Shown: one piece after another, positions 1 to 7,480 of the stretch | Layout: each line of letters begins with the position of its first letter | Position numbering within the stretch: position 1 is the stretch's first letter | Assembly: GCA_944378105.1 (NCBI GenBank) | Contig: CALWGC010000024.1 | Location: forward strand, 1-64,000 | Length of the DNA stretch: 64,000 nt | Direction of reading: 5' to 3' | DNA from: an uncultured Clostridia bacterium | GTDB taxonomy: Bacteria > Bacillota > Clostridia > Lachnospirales > Anaerotignaceae | Notes under the pieces: model-generated | The model's database searches: none | Seen by the model: the letters and a program-made list of their open reading frames with translations, nothing else | Told to the model about the DNA's origin: nothing | Made by a program: the position numbers and the translations under genes

Positions 1-81
1 AATTTATTTTAGTAATGCGGTCGCCAAACCTTCATTCTAAAATTATAATTAGGAGGTTTTGTATACTAAAGTATTTTATTT

Positions 82-108
82 ACCCCTAGTAAAACTAGGG
101 GTTTTGTT
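82..108 (+). terminator. Rho-independent terminator of a gene to the left of the window
   Basis: A 9-bp perfect stem (ACCCCTAGT and ACTAGGGGT) with a three-base loop is followed by a short T-run. No reading frame in the first 80 bases accounts for it, so it probably ends a transcript entering from the left. An AGGAGG-like sequence near position 51 has no start codon after it. Confidence 0.6.
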
Positions 109-121
109 AAGCTAAAGCACC

Positions 122-170
122 CAACAAAAAAGCCGTCCAAACCAAACTGGTTTGACGGCTTTCTTTTTTT
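122..170. terminator. Bidirectional terminator
   Basis: Inverted repeat AGCCGTCC-AAACC / GGTTT-GACGGCT (one bulged base), flanked by A-run and T-run, so it can work in both directions. It lies directly after the stop of the minus-strand metal-binding miniprotein gene and probably ends the arsR operon. Confidence 0.75.
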
Positions 171-177
171 GTTTTTT

Positions 178-390
178 TTATTTTTCTTCCTGGGCCTGCT
201 GATGATGTCCACAGCAGCCTTCATGATGGGCATGGTGCTGATGGCGGCCACAGCAGCCTTCATGGTGTGGGTGAGGTTTGGCCTGCAACGCATCGGCTAA
301 GCCGGAAAGCGGCACCGTCTGTTCTGGCTGAAACTGTGCTGTCGTGTTCTGATTGTCTTTTTCTTTGAATAAATCGCCCAAATCCTGCAT
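178..390 (-). CDS. Small His/Cys-rich metal-binding protein
   Basis: A 70-residue soluble protein of no family I recognise. The first 45 residues are acidic and polar. The C-terminal part holds two copies of HHEGCCG followed by R/H-H-Q, with ten His and four Cys in 25 residues, which should bind soft divalent metals such as Zn, Ni, Co or Cu. The ATG at 390 is chosen because GGAGG stands eight bases upstream; a longer frame to 417 lacks this. It follows the ArsR-type repressor gene by 60 bases on the same strand and precedes a terminator, so it is probably part of the metal-controlled operon. A metal buffer or chaperone role is inferred. Confidence 0.75.
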   Translation of the reverse strand: MQDLGDLFKEKDNQNTTAQFQPEQTVPLSGLADALQAKPHPHHEGCCGRHQHHAHHEGCCGHHQQAQEEK

Positions 391-450
391 CTTTGGTTCC
401 TCCTTTTCAAAAAACAACCCTTCTTTTGCCTCTACAAAAACCGGATGGCC

Positions 451-831
451 CTAGTCCCTCCAGGTACTTCCATATCCTTTTTTATGTTTGATGTGGCTCA
501 TCCCTTGGCAAAGCACCATTTCCACATGGCTGTCGTCCAAGGCATAATACACAGTTTTGCCTTCCTTGCGATAACAAACCAAACCGCTTTGCCGCAGCAC
601 CCGCAGCTGGTGACTGACGGCCGACTGGCTCATTTGCAGCTTTTCTGCCAAATCCGTCACACAAAGTTCGCCATCCAATAATAACAATAGCATCTTCACC
701 CGGGTGGTATCGCCAAAGACTTTAAAAAAGTCCGCCACATCCCGCAAAAAATCTTCGCCCAAGTCCAATTCCTCAGATCCTGGCCCATGCTCTAAACACT
801 GACTGCATGGGATTTGTTTTTCTTCTTCCAT
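451..831 (-). CDS. ArsR/SmtB-family metal-sensing repressor (CzrA-like)
   Basis: A 126-residue winged-helix repressor. The DNA-binding segment reads ELCVTDLAEKLQMSQSAVSHQL. The C-terminal helix has D-x-H-x10-H-x2-H, the alpha5 site that binds zinc or cobalt at the dimer interface of CzrA and SmtB. The alpha3 cadmium motif ELCVCDL is degenerate, with Thr for the second Cys, so an alpha5 zinc/cobalt sensor is more likely than an arsenic or cadmium sensor. The N-terminus also has a C-x2-C pair and a His. GAGGTGA precedes the ATG. A perfect 24-bp palindrome lies 27 bases upstream, so autorepression relieved by metal is expected. Confidence 0.9.
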   Translation of the reverse strand: MEEEKQIPCSQCLEHGPGSEELDLGEDFLRDVADFFKVFGDTTRVKMLLLLLDGELCVTDLAEKLQMSQSAVSHQLRVLRQSGLVCYRKEGKTVYYALDDSHVEMVLCQGMSHIKHKKGYGSTWRD

Positions 832-857
832 GGTTCACCTCATATACAGGAATACCC

Positions 858-881
858 ATACATGAATACCTATTCATGTAT
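858..881. promoter_or_regulatory. ArsR-family operator (perfect 11-2-11 palindrome)
   Basis: Half-sites ATACATGAATA and TATTCATGTAT are exact reverse complements separated by CC. The length, AT-richness and TGAA/TTCA core match operators of ArsR/SmtB repressors. It lies between the arsR start and the uppP stop. Confidence 0.85.
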
Positions 882-900
882 TCAGCTTATCATACTTCCC

Positions 901-1737
901 TCATGCTGTCAATGGCGCAGCCAGAAAAAACCCATACAGCAGCACCAGTACCCCCAGCACAATGCGATAATATCCAAACACTTTAAAATCATGGCCTTTG
1001 ATGTACTGCATCAAAAACTTGATGACGGCCACCGATACCAGAAAGGCCACCAACATCCCGACCACCAACAAACCGCCTTCTGTGGCCGTAAATCCTTCTT
1101 CAAACTTGATCAACTTCAATAAACTTGCCCCAAACATCACAGGGATGGCCAAAAAGAACGTAAATTCTGCCGCCACCGTCCGGCTTACCCCCAACATCAG
1201 AGCCCCCACAATGGTGGCCCCGGAACGGCTGGTGCCGGGAAATACAGCAGCAATCAGCTGAAAAAGCCCAATGAGAAAGGCCGTCTGAAAAGACAACTGG
1301 CTCACTTTGGTCACCGTCGGGCGGGCCGATTTGTTTTTCGTCTCCACCACCAAAAACAATACGCCAAACAAAATCAACATAATGGCAACGGTGGTATAAT
1401 TATAAAACAGCTCGTTGATTTTATCATCAAACAAAAGCCCCACCACGGCCGCCGGCACACAGGCCAGCACAATCTTACACCAAAGTAAAAACTTGGATGT
1501 ACTGATTTTCACTTTTCCGTCCTTGCGGAAAAAAGGCCAAAGCTTTCTCCAATACAACAGCACCACCGCCAGTATGGCGCCAAGCTGCACAACCACCAAA
1601 AATAAATTCCAAAATCCTTCCGAAACATCCATCTTCAAAAATTCTTCCAGCAGGATCATGTGTCCTGTGCTGCTGATGGGAAGCCATTCTGTGATGCCTT
1701 CCACAATGCCATAAATGGCCGCAAACAAATAGTCCAT
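901..1737 (-). CDS. uppP: Undecaprenyl-diphosphatase
   Basis: A 278-residue polytopic membrane protein of the BacA/UppP family. It dephosphorylates undecaprenyl pyrophosphate to recycle the lipid carrier of cell-wall synthesis, and extra copies give bacitracin resistance. The family signatures are present: GIVEGITEWLPISSTGH at the N-terminus and FPGTSRSGATIVGALMLGVSR in the centre, which hold the catalytic Glu, Ser and Arg residues. Length is normal for the family. A GGAGG ribosome site precedes the ATG. It has its own promoter upstream and is separated from arsR by the palindromic operator, so it is probably not metal-regulated. Confidence 0.95.
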   Translation of the reverse strand: MDYLFAAIYGIVEGITEWLPISSTGHMILLEEFLKMDVSEGFWNLFLVVVQLGAILAVVLLYWRKLWPFFRKDGKVKISTSKFLLWCKIVLACVPAAVVGLLFDDKINELFYNYTTVAIMLILFGVLFLVVETKNKSARPTVTKVSQLSFQTAFLIGLFQLIAAVFPGTSRSGATIVGALMLGVSRTVAAEFTFFLAIPVMFGASLLKLIKFEEGFTATEGGLLVVGMLVAFLVSVAVIKFLMQYIKGHDFKVFGYYRIVLGVLVLLYGFFLAAPLTA

Positions 1738-1769
1738 CCATTGTGCCTCCTTTTTCTATTCTGCCTTTC

Positions 1770-1798
1770 ATCATACCCTATCCCTGCCATTTCTTCAA
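1770..1798 (-). promoter_or_regulatory. SigA-type promoter for uppP
   Basis: On the minus strand, TTGAAG and TATGAT are separated by 17 bases, about 33 bases upstream of the uppP ATG. Confidence 0.55.
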
Positions 1799-1816
1799 TA
1801 AAAAAAAGAAGATTGA

Positions 1817-1845
1817 TTGCATTTTGTCCCCTCTTGTGCTACACT
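1817..1845 (+). promoter_or_regulatory. SigA-type promoter of the thi operon
   Basis: TTGCAT and TACACT are separated by 17 bases and lie about 20 bases before the 5' strand of the TPP riboswitch P1 helix. Confidence 0.55.
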
Positions 1846-1864
1846 GGGAAAAGAAAAAATTGCT

Positions 1865-1974
1865 GGGGGTGCTGTCTGCTTTGAAAGCAGGCTGGCTGAG
1901 AGAGTTTTCAACCCTTTTTGACCTGATGCGGATAATGCCGCCGAAGGGAAGCCGTCAAAACAAGCAGACACCCC
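1865..1974 (+). ncRNA. TPP riboswitch (THI element)
   Basis: The conserved thi-box segments are present: GGCTGAGAGAG, then ACCCTTTTTGACCTGAT, GGATAATGCCG and GAAGGGAAG. P1 is formed by GGGGGTGCTGTCTGC and GCAGACACCCC. The RNA senses thiamine pyrophosphate and here controls the salvage operon thiW-thiD-thiM-thiE. The final CCCC of P1 is shared with the downstream terminator stem, so the two structures compete. Confidence 0.95.
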
Positions 1975-2001
1975 TCTTTTTCAAGAAAGAAGGGGTTTTT
2001 T
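1971..2001 (+). terminator. Riboswitch-linked terminator overlapping the thiW ribosome site
   Basis: CCCCTCTTTTT and AAAGAAGGGG form a stem followed by seven T residues. The 3' strand contains AAGGGG, the only plausible ribosome site of thiW, and the T-run ends two bases before the thiW ATG. The same hairpin could therefore stop transcription or hide the ribosome site. Confidence 0.75.
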
Positions 2002-2002
2002 T

Positions 2003-2497
2003 ATGACAAAAACAAAGAAATTAACGGCAGCGGCCATGTTGGTGGCCATCGGGCTTTTAACGGGTACCCTCATTTATATTCCCGTTGGCGCCTCCAAATG
2101 CTTTCCGGTGCAGCATGCCATCAATGTCCTTTGCGCCGTTTTTTTGGGCCCGGCCTATGGGGTGCTGACAGCTTTTTGCATTTCCCTTGGCCGTAACCTT
2201 TTGGGCACCGGCTCCATCATGGCCTTTCCTGGCAGCATGGTGGGGGCGCTTTTGGCAGGGCTGCTGTACCAAAAAACAAAGAGCAAACTGTCTGCTGCCG
2301 TGGGTGAAGTCATTGGCACCGGGATTTTGGGCGGTCTCATCTGTGTACCCATGAGCAAACTATTTCTGGGCACGGAAGTGGGCGCATTGTTTTACGTGGT
2401 GCCGTTTCTCATCAGTAGCGTTGGCGGCGCCATCATTGGCTATCTGATTTTAAAATCCACCGAAATTTTCCGTTTGAGCAAACGACTGAACCAATAA
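2003..2497 (+). CDS. thiW: ThiW, thiazole-type ECF transporter S component
   Basis: A 164-residue protein with about five hydrophobic membrane segments. It resembles ThiW, the predicted substrate-binding (S) subunit that takes up hydroxyethylthiazole together with a shared ECF energizing module. The start follows directly on the riboswitch terminator. It heads a tight operon with thiD (17-base gap), thiM and thiE. No ATPase or T-component genes are nearby, as expected for group II ECF systems whose energizer is encoded elsewhere. Substrate is inferred from the family and from the adjacent thiazole kinase. Confidence 0.9.
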   Translation: MTKTKKLTAAAMLVAIGLLTGTLIYIPVGASKCFPVQHAINVLCAVFLGPAYGVLTAFCISLGRNLLGTGSIMAFPGSMVGALLAGLLYQKTKSKLSAAVGEVIGTGILGGLICVPMSKLFLGTEVGALFYVVPFLISSVGGAIIGYLILKSTEIFRLSKRLNQ

Positions 2498-2514
2498 AAA
2501 GGAGGCTTTTTTCC

Positions 2515-3321
2515 ATGAAACACGTCTTAACCATTGCCGGTAGCGATACCTGCGGCGGCGCCGGTATCCAGGCCGATTTAAAAACCTTCAGCGCCCATGG
2601 CACCTATGGCATGAGCGTCATCACCGCCGTTACGGTACAAAACACCATGGGCGTTTTTGGCTGCCAAGACATTGCACCAGAGATTGTCAAAGGCCAAATT
2701 GACGCCATTTTTGAAGATATCCGCGTGGATGCCGTTAAAATCGGCATGGTGAGCCAAACCGAAACCATCAACACCATTGCCGATTGCCTGGAAAAATACC
2801 AGCCCAAAAATCTGGTCATCGATCCCGTCATGATTTCCAAAAGCGGCTTTGACCTGCTCCAGCCTTCGGCCAAAGAAGCCCTCATCAAACGGCTGATTCC
2901 TCTGGCCACGGTCCTCACCCCCAACCTGCCGGAAGCCGAAGCCATCTGCGGATTGGAAATGAAAAATCTTTCCGATATGGAACGGGGCGCCAAAGCCATC
3001 CACGACATGGGGGCCAAGTACGTCTTTGTCAAAGGCGGCCACCTCTCAGACGATGCCACAGACTTGCTCTATGACGGCAAAACCCTTTTGACCTTCCCCG
3101 GTAAACGCATCGACACCAAAAATACCCATGGCACCGGCTGCACCATCTCCTCTTCCATTGCCGCCAACTTGGCCCTGGGATACAGCGTGGAAGAATCGGT
3201 GCGCCTGGCCAAAGCATACATCACCGACGCCATCGCCCATTCCTTCTCCATCGGTCATGGCGTAGGCCCAACCAACCATTTTTATCGCTTGTACGAGAAA
3301 GCAGGCCTTTCCAATGACTGA
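2515..3321 (+). CDS. thiD: Hydroxymethylpyrimidine/phosphomethylpyrimidine kinase
   Basis: A 268-residue ribokinase-fold enzyme that phosphorylates HMP and HMP-P to HMP-PP, the pyrimidine half of thiamine. Visible signatures are the N-terminal AGSDTCGGAGIQADLKTFSAHGTYG block and the C-terminal anion-hole/catalytic motif NTHGTGCTISSSIAANLA with its Asp-replacing Gly-Thr-Gly-Cys core. GGAGG lies eight bases or so before the ATG. Its stop overlaps the thiM start by eight bases, so the two are translationally coupled. Confidence 0.95.
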   Translation: MKHVLTIAGSDTCGGAGIQADLKTFSAHGTYGMSVITAVTVQNTMGVFGCQDIAPEIVKGQIDAIFEDIRVDAVKIGMVSQTETINTIADCLEKYQPKNLVIDPVMISKSGFDLLQPSAKEALIKRLIPLATVLTPNLPEAEAICGLEMKNLSDMERGAKAIHDMGAKYVFVKGGHLSDDATDLLYDGKTLLTFPGKRIDTKNTHGTGCTISSSIAANLALGYSVEESVRLAKAYITDAIAHSFSIGHGVGPTNHFYRLYEKAGLSND

Positions 3322-4117
3322 TTTTTCTGCCTTGCTGCAAAGCGCCTGCAAAACGATTGCATCCCAAAAGCCCATTGTCCACCAAATCACCAATTTTGTC
3401 ACCATGACCGACTGCGCCAACACCGTCTGCGCCGTGGGCGCTTCGCCGGTGATGGCCTATGCACCGGAAGAGGCGGCGGAGGTGACGGCCCTTTCCCAGG
3501 CCTTGGTGTTGAATTTGGGTACCCCCGACGCCCTCCGCTTTCAAACGGCCATCCGCTGTGGTCAAGTGGCCAATGAAAAGCAGATCCCCGTGGTGCTGGA
3601 CCCGGTGGGTGTGGGGGCCACTACCTTTCGCAAAGAAAACATGGCCCGCCTGCTCCAAGCCGTCCACCCGTCCATCATCAAAGGCAATGTGGCGGAAATG
3701 AAAACCTTGTCCGGTCTTACCCCCGGCCAAAACCGGCTCATCGATTCCTCCGATGCCTTGACGGCACAAACGGAAGAAGCCCTGGTGGCCTTGGCTGCGG
3801 CCCGGAAAACGGTTTTGGTGGTTTCTGGCCCCGTCAATTTTTTGACCGACGGACAAAAACGGCTCCATGTACCCGGCGGTTCCCTCTTTTTTACCCGCTT
3901 TAGTGGAGCCGGGTGCATGACCGGCGCCCTGATGGGGGCCTTTGCGGCCGTTTGCCCGCCTTTGGAGGCGGCCTATTTGGCCGTTTGTGTCATGAACGCC
4001 TGCGGAGCCTGGGCCGAAGAAAAGGCCTGCGGTGTCGGCTCCTTCAAACAATATCTGTATGACGGTCTTTCCCGTCTGCCAAAACTGGAGAAAGAAGGAA
4101 TGTTCCTTGGATCGTAA
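3314..4117 (+). CDS. thiM: Hydroxyethylthiazole kinase
   Basis: A 267-residue enzyme that phosphorylates the thiazole alcohol for thiamine salvage. Family motifs include VHQITNFVTMTDCANTVCAVGASPVM near the N-terminus, DPVGVGATTFR in the middle, and the catalytic segment FSGAGCMTGALMGAF, whose Cys is typical of ThiM. It starts inside the end of thiD and overlaps thiE. Its presence with thiW, and no thiC or thiG in the operon, points to salvage of the thiazole rather than de novo synthesis at this locus. Confidence 0.95.
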   Translation: MTDFSALLQSACKTIASQKPIVHQITNFVTMTDCANTVCAVGASPVMAYAPEEAAEVTALSQALVLNLGTPDALRFQTAIRCGQVANEKQIPVVLDPVGVGATTFRKENMARLLQAVHPSIIKGNVAEMKTLSGLTPGQNRLIDSSDALTAQTEEALVALAAARKTVLVVSGPVNFLTDGQKRLHVPGGSLFFTRFSGAGCMTGALMGAFAAVCPPLEAAYLAVCVMNACGAWAEEKACGVGSFKQYLYDGLSRLPKLEKEGMFLGS

Positions 4118-4733
4118 GCAATTGAAATTATATCTGGTCACCGATACCCATGCCCTGCGGGGCCGGGACTTTTTTGACGTGGTGGAGGCGGCGCTGATGG
4201 GTGGCGTCACCATGGTGCAGCTGCGGGAAAAAACGCTGCCTACTGCCGATTTTTTGAAAAAAGCCAATGCCCTGCGCACCATGACAGAGCGCTATGGCGT
4301 GCCGCTCATCATCAACGACCGGCTGGACATTGCCTTTGACAGCAAGGCTTGCGGGCTTCATGTGGGGCAAAAAGACATCTCCGCCAGCGACTCCCGTCGG
4401 ATTTTGCGCAAAGACACAGGCAAAATCCTTGGCGTGACCGCCAACACCATCGCCCAGGCCCAGGCCGCCGAAGCTGCCGGGGCGGACTATATCGGCGCCG
4501 GAGCCATGTTTGCTACCCAAACCAAAGGCGACACCACGCCCCTTTCCAAAGAAGCGCTGAAAGCCATCGTGGAAAGCATTTCTATCCCCGTGGTGGCCAT
4601 TGGCGGCATCAATGTCCAAAACGCCAAAGAGCTGACCGGTCTTGGATTGGCTGGCCTTGCCATCTCCTCCGGCATCATGGGCGCAGAAAACGTCTATGAA
4701 ACAGCCAAGGCTTTGGCTGCACTGAAATTATAA
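4107..4733 (+). CDS. thiE: Thiamine-phosphate synthase
   Basis: A 208-residue TIM-barrel enzyme joining HMP-PP and thiazole phosphate to thiamine phosphate. Motifs seen: YLVTD at the N-terminus, QLREK, INDRLDIAFDSKACGLHVGQKD, ADYIGAGAMFATQTK and AIGGI. I choose the TTG at 4107, preceded by AGGA with eight bases spacing; it overlaps thiM by 11 bases and gives the usual family length. The longer frame back to 4032 would lie wholly inside thiM. A strong terminator follows. Confidence 0.93.
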   Translation: MDRKQLKLYLVTDTHALRGRDFFDVVEAALMGGVTMVQLREKTLPTADFLKKANALRTMTERYGVPLIINDRLDIAFDSKACGLHVGQKDISASDSRRILRKDTGKILGVTANTIAQAQAAEAAGADYIGAGAMFATQTKGDTTPLSKEALKAIVESISIPVVAIGGINVQNAKELTGLGLAGLAISSGIMGAENVYETAKALAALKL

Positions 4734-4751
4734 CGTTGTTCCAACAAAAAT

Positions 4752-4787
4752 ACCCCCTGCCAGGGTTCCCCGGCAGGGGGTGTTTTG
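4752..4787. terminator. Terminator between thiE and the SLH gene
   Basis: CCCCCTGCC and GGCAGGGGG form a strong stem followed by TGTTTT on the plus strand. It can end the thi operon and also lies just past the stop of the convergent SLH gene. Confidence 0.85.
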
Positions 4788-4790
4788 TCG

Positions 4791-7265
4791 TTATTCTACT
4801 ACATTTTCTTCAAACTGCATCAACATCGTTGCAACCTGGGCCCGGGTGGCTACGCCTTGGGGCTGTAGATACCCATTTCCCATGCCTTGTATGATTTCTT
4901 CGTTGACGGCCCATTGCACGCTGTTTTTGGCCCAAGACGAGCACAGATAGCCGTCGCGGAATGCATTGAGATTGCCGCTTACACTGGTGGAATAGCCGCA
5001 ATAGCCGGCATAGCGGTAAAGCACCGCCGCCATCTGTTCTCTGGTCAAAGGATCATTTGGTCCAAATTTTCCATTGCCATAGCCTTCCATCAGTCCCTTG
5101 TTGTAGGCCCAGGAAACGGCGTCAGCATACCAGGCGTTTCTGGTCACATCGGTAAAGGACGTATTGCCGCTGTTCCACGGCCTTCCTTCCCGGTTATAAA
5201 GCACCTGGGCAATCATGGCGCGGGTGAACAGGGTGTTTGGTTCAAACCGATGCTGGGACATGCCTTCCATCAGCTCTGCTTCATAGACATAGCCCACGGA
5301 TTCATAGAACCAATCGTCTTCGTCCACATCGTCAAAAGGGTTTTTCCACTGTGGTTCTTCTTCCTCTTCTTCTTCCTCCACCTGGGTAAAGGATACGGTG
5401 ATATACACTTCCTTGTTTGGCATGGTGAAGGTGGCCTCGTTGTCATCTTCCCAGTCCAGTTTGATGATATAGTCATCCTCGTCGGTTACTACCACGTTTT
5501 TCACTTCATACCCTTTGGCCGGTTCCACCGTCAAAGTAACTTTGTCGTCTTTTCTGGCCCGTTCGGGGTCCACTTGGGCCGAGCCGCCTTTGGTCACCGA
5601 TACATGAATATCCTTTTTCGATGGCCGGTATTGTGGGCTGCCGGTGTCGTCGCTATTATCTTTTTTCCAAAGGGCTGTCAGCGTGGCGTCGCCTTGGATG
5701 GTATAGTCCGCATTGGCGCCATAGGTGGTGGTGCCGTCGCTCCAACCGCGGAATTTATAGTTTTTGCGGCTAGGGGCTTGCGGTGTTTTGATGACGGTTT
5801 CATATTTTTCCGAAAATCCACCCGCTACCACATCGTTGTATCCTTTAAATTCCACATGATAGGTGTTTCTTTTGTAATAAGCAAACACCTGATTGTCTTC
5901 CACTTTTACTTTTTGAAACGTAAAATGCTCATAGCTTGGCAGTTTCTCATAAACCTCTTCTTTTGCTACGTTTTCCACCTTCCGGTCCGGGTCTTCTGTA
6001 TGGACGTCATCCGCCACATTTTCCAGGCACGGAATGATGGTATAGATTCCTTCCGGAATGGCCGGGCCTTTTTTCACCAAATAGGCCGCATCGGTTTCTT
6101 CCAGATGGAAATTGGTTCCGGCTTGGATTGGGGCCGTGTGTCCATTTTTCTGGATGGTGGCTTCTTGGGCAATGGTGATTGGGTCTGTGAGATCGGCCAC
6201 CAAAGTCAGATTGGTTTTTCCCTCTGCCAATCCGTCTGCGATGGTTTTGTAATAGGTTTTTCCGTCTGTCCCTTTCACCACAGCGCCTGCGGCCGCCGCC
6301 GTTTCATCGGTATATGGCCCCACTTGATACGTCGTTGCGGCTTTCAACTGGCCATAACCTGCCGGTACATACGCTTCCATATCCTGCACAAAGGTCCCGC
6401 CTTTGGCCGTCAATGTGCCGCCGTTTACGGTGATGGCTTTTTCAAAAACGCCGTTTTCCACCGTCAAAGCGCCACTGGTCACCGTGGCCCCCTGGTACTG
6501 CCCGGTCACAAGGCGCACCGTGCCGCCTGTCACGGCCAAATTACCAGAAAGCACCACGTCGCTTGCATCATCGGCATTCTGGGCGATGGTGGTGGTGCCT
6601 GCGGCTGCTTGCACTGCCACAGGGGCCTGGATTATGGCACTATCCAGGGTCAGTTGTGCACCGTTTTGGGCTACACCAACGCCGCCTGCCGTAAGGGAGA
6701 TATTTTCCAGTTGTAAAATGCCGCCTGCTGCATTTTCCAAAGCCGTATTTTGGCCACTGCGATAGGTGCCGCCGACGATGGTGGCAGTACCATGATTTTC
6801 CAAAATACCGTTTGTCGCCTGCACGCATCCTTTCTGACCCTCTGGGGAGCTATCGGTCAGTTTCCAGGTGGTATTGGCCGGCACCTGAAACACGGCCTGA
6901 TCCAATGTGGATACCAACGTATGACCGTTTAAGTCAAAGGTGATAGTTTGCCCTGCCGTAAAAATAATGGGCTCTGTCAAAGCCATCGACTGGGTTACTT
7001 TCATCGTGGCCGGCGTTGTTCCTACTGCCTGGATTGCTTCTGCAAAAGAAGCATATTCTTTCGTTTCCGTTCCCGTGGTCACCGTTACCACCGTACCGGT
7101 GGCGGGGATGGGCTTTGCCGGCTCCAATGGTGTCATGGGCACCGATTGCTCGTTGGTCGGTTCGCCTCTTTGGCTGGGGGTCGCCCAAGCGGTCCATGGC
7201 AAAGCCGATGCTGTCATAGTCAAAACCATGGCCAACGCCATGCCTTTTTTCCAATTCCGTTTCAT
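4791..7265 (-). CDS. Secreted S-layer-homology (SLH) surface protein
   Basis: An 824-residue exported protein. Residues 1-30 form a signal peptide (basic start, hydrophobic core, AWA cleavage site). Residues of about 45-310 are short Gly/Thr/Val-rich repeats of the GGT/GG(T/V) kind that suggest a beta-helix. About 415-530 holds an InlB B-repeat-like module ending in the typical DATLTALWKK, then a beta domain with KGYEV, then an acidic linker of consecutive Glu, then three SLH domains to the C-terminus, which anchor to pyruvylated wall polymer. The second ATG (7265) is chosen because AGGAGG sits eight bases upstream; the first is too close. Function beyond wall attachment is unknown. Confidence 0.9.
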   Translation of the reverse strand: MKRNWKKGMALAMVLTMTASALPWTAWATPSQRGEPTNEQSVPMTPLEPAKPIPATGTVVTVTTGTETKEYASFAEAIQAVGTTPATMKVTQSMALTEPIIFTAGQTITFDLNGHTLVSTLDQAVFQVPANTTWKLTDSSPEGQKGCVQATNGILENHGTATIVGGTYRSGQNTALENAAGGILQLENISLTAGGVGVAQNGAQLTLDSAIIQAPVAVQAAAGTTTIAQNADDASDVVLSGNLAVTGGTVRLVTGQYQGATVTSGALTVENGVFEKAITVNGGTLTAKGGTFVQDMEAYVPAGYGQLKAATTYQVGPYTDETAAAAGAVVKGTDGKTYYKTIADGLAEGKTNLTLVADLTDPITIAQEATIQKNGHTAPIQAGTNFHLEETDAAYLVKKGPAIPEGIYTIIPCLENVADDVHTEDPDRKVENVAKEEVYEKLPSYEHFTFQKVKVEDNQVFAYYKRNTYHVEFKGYNDVVAGGFSEKYETVIKTPQAPSRKNYKFRGWSDGTTTYGANADYTIQGDATLTALWKKDNSDDTGSPQYRPSKKDIHVSVTKGGSAQVDPERARKDDKVTLTVEPAKGYEVKNVVVTDEDDYIIKLDWEDDNEATFTMPNKEVYITVSFTQVEEEEEEEEPQWKNPFDDVDEDDWFYESVGYVYEAELMEGMSQHRFEPNTLFTRAMIAQVLYNREGRPWNSGNTSFTDVTRNAWYADAVSWAYNKGLMEGYGNGKFGPNDPLTREQMAAVLYRYAGYCGYSTSVSGNLNAFRDGYLCSSWAKNSVQWAVNEEIIQGMGNGYLQPQGVATRAQVATMLMQFEENVVE

Positions 7266-7351
7266 GCGCATAACCTCCTTTTCGTCCCCTTTGCTTTTTG
7301 GTTTGCCAAACCATCTGCCTGTTTTCTATTTTTATTTTACCATGTTTCGGA

Positions 7352-7425
7352 AATAAAAAACAACCGCCTGCCAAGCCTCAAAGTTTACGTTTTTCTTACG
7401 CTTTTGAGGTAGTATGACAGGCGGT
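7352..7425 (-). terminator. Large two-part terminator after purH
   Basis: On the minus strand the outer stem AACCGCCTG / CAGGCGGTT encloses a second stem CCTCAAA / TTTGAGG and is followed by GTTTTTTATTT. It lies 56 bases past the purH stop. The T-run may also serve as the -35 region (TTGTTT) of a weak promoter for the SLH gene. Confidence 0.7.
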
Positions 7426-7480
7426 TTACAATTGTTACGTTACACTAACAATCCCATTACAATCTGGTTACAGCGTTTTT

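Noticed and set aside
4887-6716. 609-residue plus-strand frame
   Set aside because: Antisense to the SLH protein, Phe/His/Gly-rich, no recognizable domain and no ribosome site.
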